From Liolophura sinensis (Eukaryota > Mollusca > Polyplacophora > Chitonida > Chitonidae): a DNA stretch of 64,000 bases. The stretch's first letter is position 1. Every line of letters begins with the position of its first letter. The notes under the pieces were generated by a model. That model had not been told where the DNA came from. It was given only the letters and a program-made list of their open reading frames with translations, and did no database searches. The DNA lies in contig NC_088306.1 in NCBI RefSeq assembly GCF_032854445.1, forward strand, positions 872,501 to 936,500, written 5' to 3'. Below are positions 12,001-27,000 of the stretch, piece by piece. The position numbers and the translations under genes are program-made.

Positions 12001-15000
12001 CACTAATATATCACACTGGGCGACACAAATATATCACACTGGCGACACAAATATATCACACTGGCGACACTAATATATCACACTGGCGACACTTATATAT
12101 CACACTGGGCGACACTAATATATCACACTGGGCGACACAAATATATCACACTGGCGACACACTGGGCGACACAAATATATCACACTGGGCGACACAAATA
12201 TATCACACTGGCGACACTAATATATCACACTGGGTGACACTAATATATCACACTGGGCAACACTAATATATCACACTTTGTGACACTAATATATCACACT
12301 GGGCGACACTAATATATCACACTGGGTGACACTAATATATCACACTGGGCGACACAAATATATCACACTGGGCGACACTAATATATCACACTGGCGACAC
12401 CAATATATCACACTGGGCGACACCAATATATCACACTGGGCAACACCAATATATCACACTGGGCGACACAAATATATCACACTGGCGACACAAATATATC
12501 ACACTGGGCGACACAAATATATCACACTGGCAACACAAATATATCACACTGGGTGACACTAATATATCACACTGGGCAACACTAATATATCACACTGGGC
12601 GACACAAATATATCACACTGGGTGACACTAATATATCACACTGGCGACACTGATATATCACACTGGGCGACACTAATATATCACACTGGGCGACACAAAT
12701 ATATCACACTGGCGATACTAATATATCACACTGGCGACAGTAATACATCACACAGGACAACTACTGCCTAAACTGTTTCTTAATTCTCTTGTGTATTACA
12801 ATCACACATGTAGACTTTTGTCACAAACACATATACACACACTCCAGAGGCTGTGTGACGAGTCTATCACTTATCCAGAACTTTTCCTTATGGCTGACAG
12901 CTTTAACTGCCTTTCTGCCAGTTTGCCTTGCATCAGTAACACTCATGATGCTAACATGATTGCCTTTGCCTTGCATCAGTAACACTCATGATGCTAACAT
13001 GATTGCCTTTGCCTTGCATCAGTAACACTCATGATGCTAACATGATTGCCTTTGCCTTGCATCAGTAACACTCATGATGCTAACATGATTGCCTTTGCCT
13101 TGCATCAGTAACACTCATGGTGCTAACATGATTGCCTTTGCCTTGCATCAGTAACACTCATGATGCTAACATGATTGCCTTTGCCTTGCATCAGTAACAC
13201 TCATGATGCTAACATGATTGCCTTGAGTAACCCTAACAGAACCAATGTTTAGATAAGCTATCCCTCATACATGTATGAAGGTCCACACTAAATATTAACA
13301 CCAATGAATGATTGGAATGACCAGAATACATTATGTAAAGGTGCAGCCATTTTTGTGGGAGAAGAAAGCAGTGTAACAAGAGAAAACCACTGACCATTGT
13401 TAGCTGGCAAACCTTTCACCAATGCTGAAGCGGACTGAGATACAGATGGATTTGAGTGGGTGTCAGCGATGGCGGACTGATCATCTGCCAGGAGAGTGCC
13501 ACATGTCATTTTTCACTTGAACTATGGTGGCAAGTTTTATGGGCAGGGGAAACCCAGAAAACCACCAACTTTTGGTAAGTTACTGAAAAACTATCCCACC
13601 TCTTGAGTACAGATTTGCACACCGTATTGGTGAAAGACAAATATACTGTCACCATGACACCAGAAGTGGGAAATGTACAAATTCACTGATCAAGGTCGGG
13701 TTTGAACCCGTCCATCATGTGTCCTGGCGACTGGAGGGAAAGTACCTTTACCCAGTATAGACGGTGTCCCGCTCCTACTGGCTGTATCAATGTATCTCCA
13801 ACCAAATCCCTAACAAATTGATACAGACAATATTCCATCTGATTGATAATAATCAGCCATCCATACCCCTGAGAAATGACACAGTCCCAGGCTAGCTAAG
13901 GGTTCAGGTCATTAAAAGTCCACTATTACAGCCTTCAGTCAATTCAGGAAGATATCCGAGGCTTCAGCCAGCAATACCCTGTCCAACACGATAAGATCGT
14001 GGACAGTGATCATCACCACCGTACACACGAGACGCCTGCGCTCAGAGAAAATGCGTGAGAATCTGAACTGATCAATAGGGCATATTAGCTAAAGCTTAGG
14101 AAAAAAAAAAATCTCACAATCCTGAGTATGATTATATTGATCTAACGGATAAGCCGTGTGGTCACAGGTGGTTCGTCGAGCCACGGCTGGCGCTACCTCC
14201 ACCGGCCCAGATTAACAAAGCTTCGTTGAACACAGGAATGAAAATTCCATCTGTGTTTTGTGAGTGTCTGAGCTTCTTCGATTGAGTTAGCGACCAGCCA
14301 TTCTCGTAGTGGAGGGACAGGCAGTCCTATCAACCGTGACACCAGAATATTACTATCAACTGAAGATTATCGATCACTCATACTTACACATACACCTCTG
14401 AAAAAAAAATTCTCATTTAACGGTCTGAAACCTTGGGGTTAATTCCAAAGAAAATAAAAAAGAACTCTACTTCGCTTCACTTCAAATCTTTGCTCAGACA
14501 GCCCAAACAAAAATGTCACAAGGATTATACCTTTGATATCTATAAGAATTGGAATCTTTCAACAGAAATTCAAAGGGTACTTTCATGCTACACAATAGAG
14601 CATGTTCCAGCTGATAATTAAGGACGTCAGCCCTTGTGGCAAACTTGGCATAAAGGGAAACTAATACAGAGCTCTCTTGTATGTGCCCAGTGAATTAAGT
14701 AACTCCTTCTGGTTTAAGACATAATTCTGTTCCAATATGGCGTTAAACATGCCCTTTTTGATTGTATGGATTTTGATGATGTTCCACAGGGGTTGAGATT
14801 CCACAGTTGATTTTATTTCACTCACTTAAAACTGATGTTGGTTTAATATTTACAACAATATTTTTAAACATATTAGGATATTGTATATAAACTATAATTA
14901 ATGTGATTTTAGAACTTGGAAAGCATTCTTCTCTGGTAGCAAAAGTTTAGACAAGTCCTTCTAATGTGGAAAGCCACAATGATTCCTGGTTCTGATATGG

Positions 15001-18000
15001 TTGGAATGCTGTGAAACCCCACATTTATTCACTCATTTATGCATTATTCACTCCAGCTAAATGTTCAAGCTGGTCTAACTATGTCACCAGAGACTTTTTC
15101 AAAGGCATTGAAAAGAAAAGAACTATAAACCTATAAAACTTGGTCCAAACTTGGCAATATCTATGATTTCAACCCTCCTTAAAAATGGCTGACAATGGAA
15201 CAGAGATTTTCAGTGGGGCACCAGCGTAACAATTTCACAGGGGGAAATGTTGGGCAGACCTTAACAAGGTAATTTCATCTGCCTCTAGCTAGAAGACAAA
15301 TGAGAGGCAGATTAGCACTGAGTCCCCAAAGGCTTCCCTGGATATGACAGTGTCAAAATGCAGCCATTTCCTTTTCCGTTAGAACTCTCAGAGATGCTAC
15401 ACACGAGGTTTACTGATAAAACTGTAGATGAAGCCATTTTATACAGTAGGACAATATCAGGTTTACTGATAAAACTGTACAGGAAGCCACTTTATACAGT
15501 AGGACAATATCAGGTTTACTGATAAAACTGTACACAAAGCCACTTTATACAGTAGGACAATATCAGGTTCACTGATAAAATTGTACACAAAGCCACTTTA
15601 TACAGTAGGACAATATCAGGTTTACTGATAAAACTGTAGATGAAGCCACTTTATACAGTAGAACAATATCAGGTTTACTGATAAAACTGTAGATGAAGCC
15701 ACTTTATACAGTAGGACAATATCAGGTTTACTGATAAAACTGTAGATGAAGCCATTTTATACAGTAGGACAATATCAGGTTTACTGATAAAACTGTACAC
15801 GAAGCCACTTTATACAGTAGGACAATATCAGGTTTACTGATAAAACTGTAGATGAAGCCACTTTATACAGTAGGACAATATTAGGTTTACTGATAAAACT
15901 GTAGATGAAGCCACTTCATACAGTAGGACAATATCAGGTTTACTGATAAAACTGTACATGAAGCCACTTTATACAGTAGGACAATATCTTAATTTTAACA
16001 TCAGGTCACATTCTACTGCCAAATCACATCAACGAAAGTCTGCATCAAACTATATGGACATTTATGCCCAGTACTGGTTTCTCAATCATCTCTACCTGTT
16101 TTTTTTGTACTATACAATGTAGAATGTGCTGGCTAGATCTGAGATCGGTTTCTTTATTCCAAACTTTCAGAATACAGATCTGTTACCTTGAGTTCACTTA
16201 CTTGGCAGTCAAGTGATTCCGCATATGGATATACCAAACATGACAATTTTGGCTGTATGCAATAAAAAAAACACTTCTTTTATTTATAAAATAAATCTGC
16301 GATACTTCTGAAGTCGTATTACTCTGCTGTTTGTGAGCAATGAAGACCGAACATCATAATTAAAACAAATGTTACTGGGATGTGGACTTTACTGACTACA
16401 ATTTTCATACCAGCGCCAAACAATGACGGTGGCTGCTAACACACACATAAACTAATGCATATAAACTAATGCATATAAACTAACGCAGATAAACTAATGC
16501 ATATAAACTAAACTAATGCAGATAAACTAATGCATATAAACTAAACTAATGCAGATAAACTAACGCATATAAACTAACGCATATAAACTAATGCAGATAA
16601 ACTAATGCATATAAACTAAACTAATGCATATAAACTAAACTAATGCTGATAAACTAAACTAATGCAGATAAACTAACGCAGATAAACTAATGCATATAAA
16701 CTAAACTAATGAAGATAAACTAACGCATATAAACTAACGCATATAAACTAATGCAGATAAACTAATGCATATAAACTAAACTAATGCATATAAACTAAAC
16801 TAATGCAGATAAACTAACACATATAAGCTAACGCATATAAACTAATGCAGATAAACTAATGCAGATAAACTAATGCAGATAAACTAACACAGATAAACTA
16901 ACACATATAAACTAATGCATATAAACTAATACAAATAAACTAATGCATATAAACTAATGCAGATAAACTAACACATATAAACTAATGCAGATAAACTAAC
17001 ACATATAAACTAATGCATATAAACTAATGCATATAAACTAACACATATAAACTAATACAGATAAACTAATGCATATAAACTAATGCATATAAACTAATGC
17101 AGATAAACTAACACATATAAACTAATGCAGATAAACTAATGCAGATAAACTAATGCAGATAAACTAATACAGATAAACTAACACATATAAACTAATGCAT
17201 ATAAACTAATGCAGATAAACTAACACATATAAACTAATGCAGATAAACTAACACATATAAACTAATGCATATAAACTAATGCAGATAAACTAACACATAT
17301 AAACCAATGCAGATAAACTAACACATATAAACTAATGCAGATAAACTAATACAGATAAACTAATACAGATAAACTAATACAGATAAACTAATGCAGATAA
17401 ACTAATACAGATAAACTAATACAGATAAACTAATGCAGATGAACTAATGCAGATAAACTAATACAGATGAACTAATGCAGATAAACTAACACATATAAAC
17501 TAATCCAGATGAACTAATACAGATAAACTAATACAGATAAATTAATGCAGATAAACTAATACAGATAAACTAATACAGATAAACTAATGCAGATGAACTA
17601 ATGCAGATAAACTAATACAGATGAACTAATGCAGATAAACTAACACATATAAACTAATCCAGATGAACTAACACATATAAACCAATGCAGATAAACTAAC
17701 ACATATAAACTAATGCAGATAAACTAATGCAGATAAACTAATGCAGATAAACTAATACAGATGAACTAACACATATAAACTACTGCAGATGAACTAATAC
17801 AGATAAACTAATACAGATAAACTAATGCAGATAAACTAACACATATAAACTAATACAGATGAACTAACACATATAAACTAATGCAGATAAACTAATACAG
17901 ATGAACTAATACAGATAAACTAACACATATAAACTAATACAGATGAACTAATGCAGATAAACTAATGCAGATGAACTAATACAGATAAACTAACACATAT

Positions 18001-21000
18001 AAACTAATACAGATAAACTAATGCAGATAAACTAATGCAGATAAACTAATGCAGATGATCTAATACAGATGAACTAATGCGTATGGAAGGTAAAAGTGTA
18101 AAGATGAACAAGCCAATTCACAGAATTTATATTTCATGCATAATATACAAAACTTATATGTGTAAAAAATGGGTTTTTCTCAAAATGATCTGTAAATAAA
18201 ATTTGCCGTAGTATTGCCACAGAAATCAACAGCCATTCAGAATCAAGGGAATCGTCAAATATGCAAAACAATGACATGAATTTTCAAAGCTCACCCAGGA
18301 CAAAATATCTTTAGCTTTTGCAGAAGAAGCACGGGATAAAACAACAATTCTTCTCGACCAAACAGCGATCGAACAACCAATCATTATTGCACTCTTACCT
18401 ACTTCTAACCGCATCAGCATAGGCAGGGGTGCATATTAATGGTTTCCAGAAACGACAAGATAGCCAAGTCTGGTAGACATGTTCCTGACAAGATTCTCCC
18501 TGCATGGTGCACATGCTGACATGATTGTCGTGCAAAACCAACTATCTCCAGGTCATACATGCCACTCAAATTTACTTCTTGGTGGCAGGTCATGCGAGCC
18601 ATCAGGTATTATTTCAGTCCATGGCAGCTGTCTAGCAATGTCCTCCTAGGCCTCTCCTACTTCTTAAGAAAATGATTTGACATCATCCACACTACATTCT
18701 CTGTGAAGGCCTTGGGGGAGAACAGTTTCATTGTAAATTGACCAAGCTACCGTCAATAAACAAAGATATTGTTATTACAGACTGGCAGGATATTGCAGAC
18801 GTGGTACATGCGATTATAAACCTCAATTCATTGCTCCAGTAAGAGAGACTTGCTTAACTCCAAATAGCAGTGATCAAACCACCAGTCAGTATTCCATTCT
18901 CACCTGAAATTGCCTGAAATTCATTGGAATAGACAAAAGTGTAACGCAATGGTTTTCAGAAACGACAGGGTTAGCACAGGCTGGTACACATATTCCTGAC
19001 GAGGTTTTTACTACATAGTGCAAACGCCGACAGATAGTCTAGCATAGCAATAAAAAGTTGTGATGCGCCAAATATCAAATTTGCTTATGACCAGCAAGTA
19101 ATCCGATGTCGACCTGTGACAGCTGTCCTATAGCCGCCTGATTTCCCTATTATAAATGACTATGCCCCCAGGTTTTTAGTACACTCCATTTACATCCCTT
19201 TCAACCGTTCATTTCTGGCTCTAGCCTTCTCTAATATCTTATGAAAACTGTATGTGTCATACAAGTTATACTGACAAGCTTTCGCAGAATTAATACAAAC
19301 TCATTTTATAAGTCCTTGCATATGTTCCATATGAGCTTAGATTTCAATAATATCTGAACAAACCAGTACTAAACCAACCAACTTGTGTCCAATGCATTTA
19401 TTTATTTATTTATTTGATGAGTGCTTCATGTCGTACTCAGGGAAATCTCCAATGTGATCCAATGATATGATCCAATGCACTTATGACCTAGGTATCTGAC
19501 AAAGCAGCATGTACAATGGAGAGTCGCAAAACACAAAAGCACTTTCTGATACTGACAGAAAAGAAATGGCAAATCAGTCAGACATAATTGTCCTCCGTCA
19601 TATCTGTAAAGCTTGCAATGGAGTCAAACAAACTAGATTCTGTAATAGTTGCCAGCATTCAGCAATACACACTTCAGAGGGTTAATTTCCATGTAAGCTT
19701 TACAAAAAAGTTTAAGAATGGAAGTGTACTTTCATGCAGCTCTTGGGAATTCAGAGATGACAATACATTTACACTTACATGTATCTCTCATAATCAAAAG
19801 AAAAATACAAGAAAACATTAAATAGGTATGATTTGAAAATTTTGACAAATCCTGAAAAAAACTGAAAACATTCAACACATAAATGTATTTGATTTTGTTA
19901 ATCTAATCTTTCCATTAATTAATTTTTTAAAACACAATAACAAGGAGATTGTGCCTGTATTAAGAAATGATGACAGCAGGATTATTTACTTCTTACCCAT
20001 GTACTACACATCAAGCTGAGATTTGGACAGTCTACTAATTGCACAGATGGCGCGCACAGATGGCCATACCATGGATTTGCTACCACCTTACTATTCATTA
20101 ATTCTTTTTTTAAACACAAACGCTGGAAATGTCCATGAAATGCAACGTAACATATGTGTGTGATTATGTTTTGATACCTTACCTACTAAACTTCATGTGG
20201 AAAGGTCAGTCAATCTACTTATCACTCCAGATGACCACGGTAACAAATGGAACTCTGCCGCATTATCAGCCAGAATCGCCCAGGGCAGGATATGTTGTGT
20301 CCATAGAAATGATGTACTGTTGTTGTAATTCAATTTGTTTGCTGGTCTGAGGATGTTCCCGATAACTAATGGAAAGTCACTCCTCGAGTTACCCCGCCAT
20401 TCAGCCGACCACGACAACACAGAACGCCATTCTGAACGTTACACTCCGGCGCGCTTTGAGCGAACAATAAAAATGCTAGGGCTTGAGTCACTTAATCGAA
20501 GTCGCTCCGCTGGTGTTCAGTTGAAATGATGTGCGCAGACAAGCACTGACGGGCTTCTAGAGGAACCCTTTTCGTGGATTTCCCGCCGAGCAATCAGTGT
20601 TGTGGATCCCGCTCAATTGTTATGGATTACCCTCAAGCTGCCAGTCACACGGTAGCCGCAGATATTTTGGTCGTTAACAAACAATCAACGGCCAGAGCAA
20701 GGACACGCACTGAAAGCTGCTTGAGAACAAACGGAAACAAAGATCTGGCCCCTGTCATCGTGTAATCGGGTAACCACAGTAACAGTCCACAGGAATAACT
20801 CTCCACGTTCCTCTCCCACCAGTTCGGCACTATTTGGATCTACTGGATACTTCCCCATTGTTAACCATGAATTGGAGGCTGACTATCATCAAGCCAAGGA
20901 TCTGTTGCCTTAGAGCAATTTGGCCACAGAGAATAATGCCCGCAAATCTGGGCACAATGATCTACCAAACCTTGACTGAAAATCAACAAAATTTTTAGTT

Positions 21001-24000
21001 CACAGAATGATAATCATATTGTAATGTCAAGTCAGCGTTGTTCCATGAGACCGCCACAGGGGACCTCCGCCGCCACGGGGGGACCTCCGCCGCCACGAGG
21101 GACCTCAGCCCCGCCACAGGGGAACCCAGCCGCTCCACAGGGGACCCGTGTCCCGCCACAGGGGGCCCCAGCCCCGTCACATGGGACCCCAGCCCTGCCA
21201 CAGGGGACCCCAGCTCCACCGCAGGGGACCCCAGCCACACCACAGGGGACCCCAGCCACACCACAGGGGACCCCAGTCGCCACAGGGTACCCCAGCCCCA
21301 TCGCAGGGGACCCCAGCCACACCACAGGGGACCCCAGCCACACCACATGGGACCCCAGTCGCCACAGGGTACCTCCGTCCCACCACAGGGGACCTCAGCA
21401 GGAGATTGTTTATTTCAATATAAACGTGTCCCATCAAACAAAAAAGCCAACGGGGGAAAACACATTCAAACAACATTTTAATTTTCTACCATCAAGTTAG
21501 TTCTTCTCAAGTTTCTGAAGAAACAACAAGAATAGGATTACCTTCATTCAAAATTTAATATGAAAGAAAAACTTAATACGAAAGAAACTGATTATTAGAA
21601 ACAATGTTATTATAATTCTAAATCATCATGTTGGCTTTTGGTTCTTTGTTTAGAAAGCATTTTAACAAACTGGAAACTCTGAATGGATGTTTGGGTATTG
21701 TCCAGTGCCTCAAATAACTTGACTGTTATCAACTGACATGTGCATGTATTACATGTAACCACAACCAAAGCTGGTTTCCACGACTACAAAAAAATGGAAA
21801 ATGTTGCCGTTTCCTTTTTATTAGAGTGGCCTGCATCAAGGTCTTAACGTCTAACACAGGAATCAAAGGTTAAAACACTCACAGCATTTTTTGAATTCTG
21901 ATTTTCAAACACGCACAAAACAGGCATCAAAGACACAAGGAAACTATCAAAGGGAAACAAAAAAAAGCTTCCAGAGACAGGGGAAAAATACGGTACTACC
22001 AGCAATCAAATAATTATGCAATTCCTTTCTTCTACAAACGATTTTTATTGGACGCTGTAATATGATTGGAAATCTGCATACGAAAGTCCTGCTTCAACCT
22101 AGCTGCAGGAAGAGATTAAAAAAAACCCTCGATCAAAGTCATCCATTTTAATTATCTTTTTTTTTTCCCTATCGCCCAATAAAGTAATCTAAAGGAAGAT
22201 TTAGAACAGCCAATGAAAATCAAGCACCATGGAATCTGCAGATGTTTATTTAAGACTCTTATACTACCTGGCATTTACGAATTTACAACAGACCATTATG
22301 TTTTTTTAATTTTTATCTTTTTATCTTATTTTTTTATCTTTCTTGACATTTAAGTGTGCACATCGTTTTTCAAAGACGATTAAAGTAAGAAAGAAATCAA
22401 TGGAAAGTGGCCATTTTACGTTAAAGAAAACCCAACCACACATTAGATCAAAAATAATTCTTGGATACTAAAAAATCAATACATCACTGCGTTCCCATCT
22501 CAAGCCGGGGTTGAAACGAATCCCGATCTCTACTAGAGACCGATAACCCAGAAACGTAACCACTCTGCTCTGACACACTCCCAGGCTTTGTCCACTCTTA
22601 ACACATAATTTAATAGATTAATTATTAATGCTTGTAAATTTCAGCAGAGTGAAAATGAAACAAGTCGTTCAGCACCAGAGCACAACTAAACAATGAAAAG
22701 CTGCCTTGTGTTAGGACCCCATGGATGTTGTAGTATGATACTCTAGCCGAATTTGAGTACCACTACATGAGCAGTTGATGGATTTGTCTGTTTTAGGTTC
22801 AAAAACAGACAAAACAAAACTTTCATGTAAACAGTCGCAACTGTATTGTTAAACAATGCAAATCTATTCTAAAAAATAGCACCAAAAGAAAACATAAAAC
22901 TGACTCTTTATCCAAGATTGCTAATCTCAACAGCATGCAATAATTTGCATGTAACATTCCAAACAAGTTACTGCAAATCCAAATGTACATGTGAACATTT
23001 ATCTTTATGAAATCACGCACAGCTAAATTGCCTTCTACTAAATGTAACAGCACAGGGCTAAAAAATGTAAATGTCCTCAAAAAGCTAAAGAGTTCCAACA
23101 AAGCATGCCCAGCTGGCTACACATAAACTCCGAAATGATGGCAAGACATTGAGCTTGTGGATCAATTTTTGAAATTACTAATTCACTAAACTTTTTTTTT
23201 ACTTAAATTGAACTATTTAAAGTTAATTCTCAATTAAACTTTAAACCAGCTGTCAGAAGGTTTTTGCTATCATTAACTTGAACTTCTACTTCTTAAATCC
23301 AACAGATTTTTCTTGCGTTCGCATTTCAATTAGCATCAAAAGGTAAGTACATTTCTTCACACAGAATCTGTTAGGCCTTAATCCATCTTGTCCTCGCTTA
23401 TCCACCGGATGAACAGCCCCTCCTGTAGGTGCAATTCTACCTCCGTAGGTGCAATTCTACCTCCCCTGCAGGTTTAGGTTCCTCTCTATCGACCTCGCAA
23501 AGCCGACCATTTTGAGCAAACAAGGCTGAATTTGCTCTGATGCTGTGATCAATTGTCATAATCCACCATAATGCAATGTGTAATCTAAGTAAATAGACAA
23601 ATGAGATGGCAGACAGAGAATATAAACACTGGGCCTGGGAACAGGACGCAACTTTACATGTGGGATACAACACTTATACATGTACCACACACACTGGGTA
23701 TAAAGAGGCTCAAATAGAACGCTACAAATGTCTGGCTGTCCACCTTCACACAAAACAGGTCACAAAATCAGCTAAAAATCTGACTCTGAAGGAGGAATAA
23801 TGTCATCAAATATTTACTTCTGTTGCAGAAAGTGACATTTTCCCACCAGGATATCATTCTGTACCTTCCGTATTAATAATATTTAAAACGCGTTTCAATC
23901 AGAAATGAGTACAAACAGAGCATGTTTACATTAGAAATGTGTACAAACAGAACATCTGTCCATTAGAAATGAGTACAAACAGAACATCTGTCCATTAGAA

Positions 24001-27000
24001 ATGAGTACAAACAGAACACCTTTCCATTAGAAATGCGTACAAACAGAACATTTTCCATTACAAATGAGCACAAACAGAACACCTTTCCATTACAAATGAG
24101 TACAAACAGAACACTTTCCATTAGAAATGAGTACAAACAGAACGCTGGAGAATGGCTTACTCATCAAAAACTTCACAAAACAAACTTGTACAGGATGTCA
24201 AAAATAAAACTGAAGTGAGGTTAACTCTCATCCCCATGTCTACCCCACCCCTTCCATGTCTACCCCATCCCTTCCATGTCTACCCCACCCCTTAACACTC
24301 CTTACACCATCAGTCCAAGATAAGACTACCATAATACAAAGAAACAAATCACAGCTACAACGTCCATAGTTCCTACCTTTTTTCTCTGTCTTAACTTTAC
24401 CCTGCAGAGCGGTAGTTGAAAAAGGCGTAGATAAATTCACAAAATGATCATTTGTGTTATTAGACTGATATACGCACCACGCCCAGGCCCTGACATAATG
24501 ATGGATGAACTGACCTAAAATAAGGCACATTACCATTCCTGAGGATGTCAAATTTCAAATATCCACCAATTACTGTCAATGTCATTACACCTGATCACCT
24601 AATTATATCCAACCATCTAGCTAGATGACTAACATATGGTACGAGAATGATGGTGTATTACATGCATGAACAGTGTGGTGGGAAAAATGTTTATGGTGTT
24701 TTAGAAGGTAACACATGGTTCAGAAGTTTGCACACTCCATACTGCATAGCCTGATAGTGGGGTTTTCACATCATATGTTTATGGTGTTTTAGAAGGCAAC
24801 ACATAGTTCAGTAGTTTACACACCCCATACTGCATAGCCTGATAGTGGAGTTTTCACATCATATGTTTATGGTGTTTTAGAAGGTAACACATGGTTCAGA
24901 AGTTTGCACACTCCATACTGCATAGCCTGATAGTGGAGTTTTCACATCATATGTTTATGGTGTTTTAGAAGGTAACACATGGTTTAGAAGTTTGCACACT
25001 CCATACTGCATAGTCGGATAGTGGGGTTTTCACATCATACATTTATGGTGTTTTAGAAGGTAACACATGGTTCAGAAGTTTGCACACTCCATTTAGCATA
25101 GCCTGATCGTGGGGTTTTCACATCATATGTTTATGGTGTTTTAGAAGGCAACACATGGTTCAGTAGTTTACACACCCCATACTGCATAGCCTGATAGTGG
25201 AGTTTTCACATCATATGTTTATGGTGTTTTAGAAGGTAACACATGGTTCAGAAGTTTGCACACTCCATACTGCATAGCCTGATAGTGGAGTTTTCACATC
25301 ATATGTTTATGGTGTTTTAGAAGGTAACACATGGTTTAGAAGTTTGCACACTCCATACTGCATAGTCGGATAGTGGGGTTTTCACATCATACATTTATGG
25401 TGTTTTAGAAGGTAACACATGGTTCAGAAGTTTGCACACTCCATTTAGCATAGCCTGATCGTGGGGTTTTCACATCATATGTTTATGGTGTTTTAGAAGG
25501 CAAACACATGGTTCAGTAGTTTACACACCCCATATTGCATAGCCTGATAGTGGGGTTTTCACATCATATGTTTATGGTGTTTTAGAAGGCAACACATGGT
25601 TCAGAAGTTTGCACACTCCATACTGCATAGCCTGATAGTGGGGTTTTCACAACATATGTTTATGGTGTTTTAGAAGGCAACACATGGTTCAGAAGTTTGC
25701 ACACTCCATACTGCATAGCCTGATAGTGGGGTTTTCACAACATATGTTTATGGTGTTTTAGAAGGCAACACATGGTTCAGTAGTTTACACACCCCACATT
25801 GCACAGCCTGATAGTGGGGTTTTCACATCATAAATATAGCTTAAGTAAATCATGAAAATTATTGCTGGGATACAAATTAACATTGGCACGTGTGTGGTCT
25901 TTTTCAATTCCCACAAGAACAATGGTACTTGGTGCTTAAACTTCATGTATTCATGCTCAATATCAACACTACTGTTCACCCAGTACGAAACAAGGATACC
26001 TCAGTCTGAACACAAGACTGTAATAACAGAAGTGTACATGTAATAACATAAGTGTACATGTAATAGCTGGTGTACATGTAATGGCAGAAGTGTACATGTA
26101 ATAGCTGGTGTACATGTAATATACAGAAATATAACAGAAGTGTGATAATAAAAGTCTAATTAAAGCTGTTACGTTCTTCACAGCGACATGGGTGGCCAAT
26201 CATCATGGTCCAACTGAATGTCAAATACGAAAACACTATGAAAATAATGTACGAAACTAATGTGCCACAACTGGAAAAGTTAAGCTTTGGTAAACATCTG
26301 TTTATGAACAGATACTAACACACATAAGAACGAATAGCTCAGTTAAACTGCCGAAGTACACAGACAATGGACAATTCAACAAATTCAACCTGCACGTACA
26401 CACTGTAACATAATTTACAAAAACCGAAAACATGGAGAAAAAGCATGACAAAAATGTAAAATTATCAACTGGGTTTGAACCCCACACTACCAGATATCAT
26501 ATACAAGGCGTCCAGTGCTGAAGACCACCACAGGGTCTTGCCCGTGTCAGGCCTTGGCGATCACCACACTTGGTTAAGTACGTGCATTTCATGTTGCTTG
26601 ACACATTGTGTGCAATGACCCCACCCCAGTGTCCCATCTGGGTTTGGACAGCGGGTGAGAACAGAGTGCATGTAGTTGACAGAAAAGTTCAGGAAACCAT
26701 AAAATTTGGTCTAAATAGTTAGGAGGAATAAGCGGTGTTGTGCGTTGTTTTGTTTGAAAAAAATCCCCTGTCCAATGCCAAGGCATATGGTTTCGTGGTT
26801 ACTTTTCTATGCGTGATCCTAAAGCCAGTCTATTCCTTTCGGTCATGTAAGGCCTAGACCTGAAAAGGAACTGGAAACCATAATATTTTTTTAACGGTTG
26901 AATTTGGCCTGATAAGAGTTACATGTTTTGGGCTCATCATGACTCAAGGTACAAGTGTGGATAGAAATTGTTGATATTTGGCCATGGCTTTGGACTTATA

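Noticed and set aside
21024-21500. Proline-rich or collagen-like product from the 21-bp GC-rich repeat
   Set aside because: Comparable frames are open on both strands and in several registers, as expected from a 21-bp minisatellite.
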